Source: DATFWK01 sp035259345
GTDB taxonomy: Bacteria > Actinomycetota > Thermoleophilia > Miltoncostaeales > Miltoncostaeaceae
Assembly (NCBI GenBank): GCA_035259345.1
Contig: DATFWK010000201.1
Span: 1 to 17,842 of the forward strand
DNA: 17,842 nucleotides
Direction of reading: 5' to 3'
The notes under the pieces were generated by a model that saw nothing but the letters and a program-made list of their open reading frames with translations, was not told the DNA's origin and made no database searches. The position numbers and the translations under genes are program-made. This document shows positions 1 to 6,530 of the stretch, in pieces; position 1 is the stretch's first letter, and each line of letters begins with the position of its first letter.

Positions 1-514
1 GCGTGTAGAGCGCGGCGGCCGGGTGGTAGATCGGGTAGAGCAGCACCGGGAGCTCGCCGACCTGCATCGGCAGCTCGTGACCGTGGACCCGGCTGATCCC
101 CTCCGAGCGGCCCGAGAGCAGCTTCGTCGCGAAGTTCCCCAACGTGCAGATGACCCGCGGGCGGATGAGCGAGACCTGCCGGAAGAGGTGCGGCTCGCAG
201 GACTCGATCTCGACGCCGAGCGGGTCGCGGTTGCCCGGCGGCCGGCACTTGAGCACGTTGGCGACGAACACTTCCTCGCGTGAGAGCCCGATGCCCGCGA
301 GCAGGCGGTCGAGCAGCTTCCCGGCCTGGCCGACGAAGGGGACGCCGATGCGGTCCTCGTGGTAGCCCGGCGCCTCGCCGACGAACATGAGGTCCGCGTC
401 GGGGTCGCCGTTGCCGAGCACGACCTGCGTCCGGGTGCGATGCAGGGGGCAGCGCTCGCAGCCCGCGACCTGGGTGCGGTGGTACTCCTCGAGCTGCGCG
501 GCGCGGTCGTCCAT
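1..514 (-). CDS. Uracil-DNA glycosylase, family 4 (4Fe-4S type), 3' end off the left edge
   Basis: This is the N-terminal 171 residues of a family-4 uracil-DNA glycosylase, which removes uracil from DNA to start base excision repair. All four expected iron-sulfur cysteines are visible: C19 and C22 in GCERCP, C90 in LKCRPPGNRDP, and C106 in ESCEPH. The catalytic and uracil-pocket motif GEAPGYHED lies at 46-54, followed by PFVGQAGKLLD at 59-69. The HPAA motif is at 164-167. The protein is cut by the window edge, and the family is usually about 200 residues, so only the last few tens are missing. The ATG at 514 has no good Shine-Dalgarno, but a TACGCT -10-like box ends 10 nt upstream, suggesting a very short leader. 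The gene is divergent from the pantothenate operon. Confidence 0.93.
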   Translation of the reverse strand, partial: MDDRAAQLEEYHRTQVAGCERCPLHRTRTQVVLGNGDPDADLMFVGEAPGYHEDRIGVPFVGQAGKLLDRLLAGIGLSREEVFVANVLKCRPPGNRDPLGVEIESCEPHLFRQVSLIRPRVICTLGNFATKLLSGRSEGISRVHGHELPMQVGELPVLLYPIYHPAAALYT

Positions 515-524
515 GGGTCGCCCG

Positions 525-530
525 AGCGTA
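525..530 (-). promoter_or_regulatory. -10-like box TACGCT for the uracil-DNA glycosylase gene
   Basis: On the minus strand TACGCT lies 10 nt before the ATG, which predicts transcription starting within a few bases of the start codon. No convincing -35 element was seen. It fits the TAnnnT pattern found before several other genes in the window, but on its own it is weak. Confidence 0.4.
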
Positions 531-599
531 GCGCCGGGCCCGGACGCAGGCGCGCCTCCGTCGCGGCCGAATCGCGCTCGCTGCGGCGGCGGCGCGCAG

Positions 600-629
600 T
601 TGCCCGCGCATCGCCGCTGGGGCTAGACT
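600..629 (+). promoter_or_regulatory. Sigma-70-type promoter for the panCD-panB operon (TTGCCC - 18 nt - TAGACT)
   Basis: TTGCCC at 600-605 and TAGACT at 624-629 are separated by 18 nt, and each matches four of six consensus positions. Transcription would begin near 636, leaving a leader of about 130 nt before the panC start at 765. It is the only well-placed -35/-10 pair I see in the 515-764 gap between the divergent UDG and pan genes. The rest of that gap holds no supportable gene. Confidence 0.5.
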
Positions 630-686
630 CGAGACTGAAACGAGCGAGTCAGCCTGGCATCCCGGATGGGAGCTGGAGCGGGTTCC

Positions 687-721
687 TCGGTGACGGCCCG
701 CCGGATCGGCGGGCGTCCCGG
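687..721 (+). promoter_or_regulatory. Bulged GC-rich hairpin in the leader of the pan operon
   Basis: The core is a perfect 7-bp stem, CCCGCCG (697-703) against CGGCGGG (707-713), closed by a GAT loop. It extends outward through GACG (692-695) with CGTC (714-717) across a single bulged G696, then CGG (688-690) with CCG (718-720) across a bulged U691, plus a possible U687-G721 wobble. That gives 14-15 pairs with two one-base bulges. There is no U tract after it, so it is not a standard intrinsic terminator. It may be a leader regulatory element or simply stable structure. It resembles the known pan motif RNA only in being a stem with two bulges upstream of pan genes; the conserved bulged adenines of that motif are absent. 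Confidence 0.45.
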
Positions 722-764
722 CCTGCCCTGCGTCCGTCGCCGCGGCCGGCGCGCCCGGACCAGC

Positions 765-2087
765 ATGGCAACCGATCCCGGATCCCGACCCCCCTCGAGC
801 GCCCCGCCCGTCGTGCGGGACGTCGCCGCCCTGCGCGCGGCGGTGGAGGGCCTTCGGTCCGGCGGACGGCAGGTCGCGCTCGTGCCCACGATGGGCGCCT
901 TCCACGAGGGCCACCTCAGCCTCATGCGCCTCGCCGGTCGCGGCGGCCACGCGGTCGTCGTGAGCCTGTTCGTGAACCCGACGCAGTTCGGCCCAGGCGA
1001 GGACCTCGCGGCGTATCCCCGCGACGAGGGGCGCGACCTCGACCTGGCGGCCGCCGAGGGAGTGGACCTGGTGTTCGCGCCGCCGGCCGGCGTGATCTAC
1101 CCCGAGGGCTTCGCGACGAGCGTCGCCGTCGGCGGCCCGGCGCTGGGCCTCGAGGGAGCGGCGCGTCCCGCGCACTTCGCCGGCGTGGCGACCGTGGTGG
1201 CGAAGCTCCTCCTGGCCGTGCGGCCGGACCGCGTCGTCTTCGGCCGCAAGGACGCCCAGCAGGTGGCGGTCGTTCGCCGCCTGATGCGCGACCTCCACCT
1301 GGACGACGTCGAGATGGTCGTGGGACCGGTCGTCCGCGAGCCCGACGGCCTCGCCATGAGCAGCCGCAACGCCTACCTCGGCCGCGAGGACCGGGTGGCC
1401 GCCGCCGGCCTCTCCCGGGCGCTCGCCGCCGCCCGCGCCCTGGCCGACGCCGGTGAGACGGACGGCCCCCGCATCGAGGCGGCCGTGGCCGCCGGCGTGG
1501 CCGCCGAGCCACGCGTCGCCCTCGAGTACGCCGCGCTCGTCGACCCAGACACCTTCGCCCGCCTGCGGGTGCTCGACCGCCCCGCCCTGCTCTGCCTCGC
1601 CGCCCGCGTCGGGCCGGCGCGGCTCATCGACAACGAGGCCCTCATCCCCGCCGACCTCCCGGAGGAACCGATGCCGCCGCGAAGCCGCCGAATGCTCAAG
1701 AGCAAGATCCACCGGGCGACGGTGACCGACGCCAACCTCGACTACGTCGGGAGCATCACCGTCGATCGCGCGCTCCTGGCCGCGGCCGACGTCCTGCCGT
1801 ACGAGCAGGTGCACGTGCTGAACCTGAGCACCGGCGCGCGCTTCGAGACCTACGCGATCGAGGGCCCGGCCGGGGGCGGCGACATCTGCCTCAACGGCGC
1901 CGCCGCACGGCTCGCCCAGCCCGGGGACCGCGTGATCGTGCTGACCTACGCCGAGTACGCCGAGGACGCCCTCGCCGACCACCAGCCGATCGTCGTCCAC
2001 GTGGACGACGCGAACCGGCCGGTGCCGCCACCGCCGGAGGCAACCGTCCCGGCCACCCTCCCGACCGAGTGGGGGCCGCTGTCATGA
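765..2087 (+). CDS. panC-panD: Bifunctional PanC-PanD fusion: pantothenate synthetase / aspartate 1-decarboxylase
   Basis: One uninterrupted frame of 440 codons encodes two pantothenate enzymes. Residues 17 to about 297 are PanC, which joins pantoate and beta-alanine using ATP: the PTMGAFHEGH nucleotide-binding motif is at 41-50, then FVNPTQF, FGRKDAQQ and GLAMSSRN. PanC ends with the family-typical RLIDN. About ten residues later begins PanD, which makes beta-alanine from aspartate: MLKSKIHRATVT starts at 310, the self-cleavage site YVGS gives G329-S330, and the active-site stretch RFETYAI and the NGAAA motif follow. Self-processing should leave the PanD beta-chain attached to PanC and release a pyruvoyl alpha-chain. 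The ATG at 765 is chosen because the open frame upstream (from 666) is Arg-rich and unlike PanC; its Shine-Dalgarno is poor, and GTG codons near 810 are alternatives. The stop overlaps panB as ATGA. Confidence 0.92.
   Translation: MATDPGSRPPSSAPPVVRDVAALRAAVEGLRSGGRQVALVPTMGAFHEGHLSLMRLAGRGGHAVVVSLFVNPTQFGPGEDLAAYPRDEGRDLDLAAAEGVDLVFAPPAGVIYPEGFATSVAVGGPALGLEGAARPAHFAGVATVVAKLLLAVRPDRVVFGRKDAQQVAVVRRLMRDLHLDDVEMVVGPVVREPDGLAMSSRNAYLGREDRVAAAGLSRALAAARALADAGETDGPRIEAAVAAGVAAEPRVALEYAALVDPDTFARLRVLDRPALLCLAARVGPARLIDNEALIPADLPEEPMPPRSRRMLKSKIHRATVTDANLDYVGSITVDRALLAAADVLPYEQVHVLNLSTGARFETYAIEGPAGGGDICLNGAAARLAQPGDRVIVLTYAEYAEDALADHQPIVVHVDDANRPVPPPPEATVPATLPTEWGPLS
1661..1673 (+). promoter_or_regulatory. 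Internal Shine-Dalgarno and ATG that could start free PanD
   Basis: GGAGGA at 1661-1666 stands 4-5 nt before an in-frame ATG at 1671, exactly at the PanC/PanD junction. A second ATG at 1692 corresponds to the usual first Met of the MLKSKIH segment. This is one of the best ribosome-binding sites in the window. It suggests that a stand-alone PanD of about 138 residues may be made alongside the fusion, or that it is a relic of formerly separate genes. Confidence 0.6.
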
Positions 2088-2896
2088 CGCACGCCGCGCT
2101 GAGCGCCGACGAGATCCTGGCCACGAAGGGCCGCCGCGCCCTGGCGGTGCTCACGGCCTACGACTACCCGACGGCAATGGCCCTCGAGCACGCCGGCATC
2201 GACCTCATCCTCGTCGGCGACACGCTCGCCCAGGTAGAGCTCGGCTACCCCTCCACGCGCGAGGCGACCCTCGAGATGATGGCGCACCACGTCCGGGCCG
2301 TGCGCAACGGGGCCGTGCGGACCCACGTCGTCGGCGACCTCCCGCTCGACACCTACCGGACGCCGGAGGAGGCCATCGCGAGCGGCCGCGCGCTCCGCGA
2401 GGCCGGCGCCGACAGCGTGAAGCTGGAGGGGCCGTGCCTCGCCGAGGTCGCCGCGATCATCGCCGCGGGCATCCCGGTGATGGGCCACGTCGGGCTCCAG
2501 CCCCAGACCGCGACCGTGTACCGCCGGCAGGGCACGACCGGGGAGGAGGCGGACCGCATCGCCGCCGAGGCCCGTGCACTCGAGGCCGCCGGGTGCTTCT
2601 CGATCGTGATCGAGGCCGTGCCGGCCGAGCTCGCGGCCCGGATCACGCAAGAGGTGGCCTGCCCGACCATCGGCATCGCCGCAGGCACGGCGACCGACGG
2701 CCAGGTGCTGGTGAGCACCGACCTCATCGGCCAGCTGCCCTTCACGCCGTCCTTCGTCCGGCCGCGCGCCAGCGTCTTCGACGTCGTCGCTGGCGCCGCC
2801 CGTGACTTCGTGGCCGAGGTCCGCGGGGCGCGGGCCGGGGGCGAGCTCCGGCCCGCGGTCCCGCTCGAGGGTCAGACCAAGAACTCCATCCCGTAG
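2084..2896 (+). CDS. panB: 3-methyl-2-oxobutanoate (ketopantoate) hydroxymethyltransferase
   Basis: PanB transfers a hydroxymethyl group from methylene-tetrahydrofolate to 2-oxoisovalerate, the first committed step to pantothenate. The 270-residue length is normal. The metal ligands sit where the E. coli enzyme has D45, D84 and E114: D46 in LVGDT, D85 in VVGDLP and E115 in VKLEG. GHVGLQPQ, the catalytic-region IEAVPAEL (E177) and DGQVLV are also recognisable. Several usually invariant positions differ: VGDTLAQV replaces the typical VGDSLGMV, and DLPLDTY replaces DMPFxSY, so it is a divergent member. The ATG at 2084 overlaps the panCD stop (ATGA), implying translational coupling; a GTG at 2069 is less likely. 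The last 25 nt overlap the convergent cupin gene. Confidence 0.92.
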   Translation: MTHAALSADEILATKGRRALAVLTAYDYPTAMALEHAGIDLILVGDTLAQVELGYPSTREATLEMMAHHVRAVRNGAVRTHVVGDLPLDTYRTPEEAIASGRALREAGADSVKLEGPCLAEVAAIIAAGIPVMGHVGLQPQTATVYRRQGTTGEEADRIAAEARALEAAGCFSIVIEAVPAELAARITQEVACPTIGIAAGTATDGQVLVSTDLIGQLPFTPSFVRPRASVFDVVAGAARDFVAEVRGARAGGELRPAVPLEGQTKNSIP

Positions 2897-3384
2897 CGGG
2901 GCGCCGCCTCGGCATAGCGGGCGGCGACCTCCTCCACGTTGTCCGGCGGTCGCTGGTCGGGGTTCGTCACGCGCTCGAGCGTCTCCTCGAAGAAGCCCTC
3001 GATGCCGGCCGGGCTGAACGTGAGGATCAGGCGCGCGTCCCCCGGCGCGTCGTTCCGGAAGCAGTGGACCGAGCCGCGCGGGATGTAGACGAAGTCGCCC
3101 GGCCCGGCCTGGACGCTCGTGTCGCCGAGCCTGAACGTCACGAGCCCGTCGAGCACGTAGAACGTCTCGTCCTCGTTCCGGTGGATGTGCGGCGGCGGCC
3201 CGCCGCCGGTGGGGACGAGCGCCTCCATCGCGAACATCCGGCCCTCGCACTCGGCGCCGGTGACAAGGAAGGTGTACTTGTCGCCCGGGCCCCAGTACTG
3301 GGCTCCCCGGCCCACCGGGCGGTGGAGCATCGCCACCGCCTCCTGTCGCGCCTGGCCGCCCACCTGCCCCGTGGTGCTGCCCAT
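2872..3384 (-). CDS. Single-domain cupin protein
   Basis: This 170-residue protein has one conserved cupin barrel. Motif 1 has H66, H68 and E73 in PPHIHRNEDETF followed by G80. Motif 2 is PGDFVYIPRGSVH with H107. Together these give the usual 3-His/1-Glu metal site. Such proteins include dioxygenases, isomerases and sugar- or small-molecule-binding proteins, and the sequence does not say which. The start has a strong GGAGGAGG Shine-Dalgarno a few bases upstream, so the ATG at 3384 is preferred over M19. The gene follows the receiver-like gene by 53 nt on the same strand and may share its transcript. Its end overlaps panB tail to tail by 25 nt, which looks positional rather than functional. 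Confidence 0.88.
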   Translation of the reverse strand: MGSTTGQVGGQARQEAVAMLHRPVGRGAQYWGPGDKYTFLVTGAECEGRMFAMEALVPTGGGPPPHIHRNEDETFYVLDGLVTFRLGDTSVQAGPGDFVYIPRGSVHCFRNDAPGDARLILTFSPAGIEGFFEETLERVTNPDQRPPDNVEEVAARYAEAAPRYGMEFLV

Positions 3385-3437
3385 CGCTCCTCCTCCCTCC
3401 GCTGCAGGAGCGCGATCCTACATCCGGACGGGCCCCG

Positions 3438-3713
3438 TCAGGCGGTGCGCGCCGGCTGCGGGTCGCTGACGAGACGTGGCTCGATCAGGACCAGCGCGAC
3501 GGCCGGGAGCCGCCGCCCGAGCTCGTCGAGCCCGGGCGTCCCCTGCGTGGCGACCACGACGTCGGGCCGCAGCTCCTCCGCGCGGTCCGCGGCGTCGTCG
3601 CCGACCTCGACCCACCCGACCAGATCCGCCGCCGGCACCGCGGCGACGAGATCCCTCAGGCGCGCACGCGAGGCGTCCGGGCTGTGGAGGACGACCACCC
3701 TGACGCGTGCCAT
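3438..3713 (-). CDS. Short receiver-like protein lacking phosphorylation residues (91 aa)
   Basis: The beginning, ARVRVVVLHSPDASRARLRD, and the later segment ELRPDVVVATQGTPGLDEL follow the beta1-alpha1 and beta3-loop pattern of response-regulator receiver domains. The acidic pair after beta1 is replaced by HS, and the phospho-acceptor Asp expected after PDVV is missing (VVVATQ). The protein stops after about 90 residues instead of about 120, so beta5 and the switch Lys are probably absent. I infer a pseudo-receiver or a degenerate regulator; no DNA-binding domain follows. A good promoter (TTGAAT - 18 nt - TACCGT) ends 6 nt before the ATG, which supports the start and a leaderless mRNA. The cupin gene lies 53 nt downstream. 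The family assignment is tentative. Confidence 0.6.
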   Translation of the reverse strand: MARVRVVVLHSPDASRARLRDLVAAVPAADLVGWVEVGDDAADRAEELRPDVVVATQGTPGLDELGRRLPAVALVLIEPRLVSDPQPARTA

Positions 3714-3719
3714 GCCTCA

Positions 3720-3749
3720 ACGGTAAGGGGGAATCACCCCGAGATTCAA
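3720..3749 (-). promoter_or_regulatory. Leaderless promoter TTGAAT - 18 nt - TACCGT for the receiver-like gene
   Basis: On the minus strand TTGAAT (3749-3744) and TACCGT (3725-3720) are spaced 18 nt apart, and the -10 ends 6 nt before the ATG at 3713. The spacer contains a small inverted repeat, GGGG (3728-3731) against CCCC (3737-3740), which could be an operator. This stretch is noticeably less GC-rich than its surroundings. Confidence 0.6.
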
Positions 3750-3760
3750 GCGGTTAAGCC

Positions 3761-3776
3761 AATCCTGTCCGAAGGA

Positions 3777-3778
<2 letters not shown>
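3761..3778 (-). terminator. Small inverted repeat at the end of fumC, possible weak terminator
   Basis: AATCCT and AGGATT form a perfect 6-bp stem with a 6-nt loop, and the stem overlaps the fumC TAA stop. A short TT-containing stretch follows, but there is no true U run, so termination efficiency is doubtful. It separates fumC from the promoter of the receiver-like gene on the same strand. Confidence 0.35.
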
Positions 3779-5090
<1,312 letters not shown>

Positions 5091-5111
5091 CTCGCTCCTT
5101 CCATCGGCTCC

Positions 5112-5129
5112 GGCGCCGCCGCCGGCGCC
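5112..5129 (-). repeat. Intergenic hairpin between the M20 peptidase gene and fumC
   Basis: GGCGCCG and CGGCGCC form a perfect 7-bp stem around a 4-nt loop in the 50-nt gap. With no U tract it may act as an mRNA-processing or stability element, or partial terminator, rather than a full stop. It overlaps no gene. Confidence 0.4.
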
Positions 5130-5140
5130 CCTCCCTGAGA

Positions 5141-6484
5141 TTACGGGGATCCGCCGTCCCGCGGGATGCCGCCGAGCGCGGTCATGATCTCCATCGCCGC
5201 GCGGGCACCGAGCTCCATGTTCTCGAGCCGCATCCGCTCGTTCGGCGCGTGGATGTTGTCGTCGTACTGGGCGAAGCCGGTCAGCACGGTCGGCATGCCG
5301 CGCGCCACCATGCTCGCCATCACCGGAAGGGTCCCGCCGGAGCGGATCGGCACCGCGGGCCAGCCGGTGGCACGCTCGATCGCCCCCGCGGCCGCCCGCA
5401 GCACCGGATGCGCGGGGTCCATCACCGCCGGCAGGCTGTCGCCCAGCCGCTCGATCTCGACCACTGCGCCGGGCGGCGCCGCCGTCCTGAGCAGCTCCTC
5501 GAGCGCGGGCCCGATCACGGCCGGGTCCTGTCCGGGCGCTAGGCGCACGGACAGCATCGCGCTGGCGACGGACGGGATCACGGTCCTGACCGCGCCGACC
5601 TCGCCGCTCGCGAGGGCGTGGACGTCGAGCGACGGCGCCGCGAGCGTCCGCTGGTTGAACTCGGCGGCCGCGGCCGGGTCGGCCGGCGCGAGGCCGGCGT
5701 CGCCCAGCATGCTCCCCCCGTCGGGAAGGGTCGCCCAGACGGCCGTCTCCTCGGCGTGGATGGGCGCGACCCCCTCGGTGAGCGGGGCCGGCAGCCGCCC
5801 GTCGACCGGCGCCACCGCGGCGAGCATCCGCGTGAGCACGTTGGCGGCGTTCATCGCCGCCCCGCCGTAGAGGCCGCTGTGGCCGTCGCGGAGGCCCGCC
5901 CGCACGATGACGCGGCGGTAGCAGATGCCGCGCACGCCGGTGCAGATGGTCGGCTTCCCGGGGGCGATCAGCCCCGTGTCCCAGATGATCGCGACGTCCG
6001 GGACGTCCTCCAAGGCCTCCACCCAATCGGTTGCGGAGTCGCCGCCGGACTCCTCCTCGCCGTCGATCAGGTAGCGGACGCGCACCGGCAGCGTCCCCGA
6101 CGCCGCCAGCCGCTCGACGCCGACCATCGCCTGGTAGAGGTTGCCCTTGTCGTCGCTCGCCCCGCGGCAGCGGATCGATTCGTCCATCACCGTCGGCTCG
6201 AAGGGCGGCGTCTCCCACAGGCCGAGGTCCCCGACCGGCTGCACGTCGTAGTGGCCGTAGACCAGGACGGTCGGGGCGTCCGCCCGGCCGTCGCTGGGCG
6301 GGACGTCGCCGAGGACCAGCGGGTGCCGCGCGGTCTCGACGACCTCGGCGGACCCCCCGGCCCGCCGCACGAGGGTCGCCACGGTCTCGGCCGCCCGGGC
6401 CATGTCCGGGGCGTGGTCCGCGACCGCCGACACGCTGGGGATCGCGAGGAGCTCGTACAGGCGGTCAAGCTCGGCGTCCGTCAC
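5141..6484 (-). CDS. M20 family metallopeptidase (CNDP-type dipeptidase)
   Basis: This 447-residue cytosolic zinc peptidase or amidase probably cleaves dipeptides or related amides. M20 metal ligands are in place: H78 and D80 in VYGHYDVQP, the bridging D111 in GASDDKGN, the Glu pair in DGEEESGG at about 141-148, WDTG, and a C-terminal His in NIHAPNERM. The dimerisation-domain His appears in RDGHSGLYGG. The overall order matches the carnosinase-like branch rather than DapE or ArgE, but the substrate cannot be read from sequence. The GTG at 6484 is chosen because it begins a normal M20 N terminus (TDAELDRLYELL) and is 7 nt after a TACACT -10 box, implying leaderless translation. The frame continues open upstream but into non-M20 sequence. 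It is divergent from the MMPL gene. Confidence 0.9.
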   Translation of the reverse strand: MTDAELDRLYELLAIPSVSAVADHAPDMARAAETVATLVRRAGGSAEVVETARHPLVLGDVPPSDGRADAPTVLVYGHYDVQPVGDLGLWETPPFEPTVMDESIRCRGASDDKGNLYQAMVGVERLAASGTLPVRVRYLIDGEEESGGDSATDWVEALEDVPDVAIIWDTGLIAPGKPTICTGVRGICYRRVIVRAGLRDGHSGLYGGAAMNAANVLTRMLAAVAPVDGRLPAPLTEGVAPIHAEETAVWATLPDGGSMLGDAGLAPADPAAAAEFNQRTLAAPSLDVHALASGEVGAVRTVIPSVASAMLSVRLAPGQDPAVIGPALEELLRTAAPPGAVVEIERLGDSLPAVMDPAHPVLRAAAGAIERATGWPAVPIRSGGTLPVMASMVARGMPTVLTGFAQYDDNIHAPNERMRLENMELGARAAMEIMTALGGIPRDGGSP

Positions 6485-6491
6485 GGGGCGG

Positions 6492-6497
6492 AGTGTA
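6492..6497 (-). promoter_or_regulatory. -10 box TACACT for a leaderless M20 peptidase transcript
   Basis: TACACT on the minus strand ends 7 nt before the GTG start, the spacing expected when transcription begins at the start codon. No clear -35 was found. The same short gap must also hold the promoter for the divergent MMPL gene, which I could not identify with confidence. Confidence 0.5.
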
Positions 6498-6530
6498 CGC
6501 CGACCTGGGCGTGTGAGAGCGTTTCCGGCG

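Noticed and set aside
666..764. N-terminal extension of PanC from an ATG at 666
   Set aside because: The extra 33 residues are Arg/Gly-rich, overlap the leader hairpin and have no PanC counterpart; the ATG at 765 is closer to the usual start.
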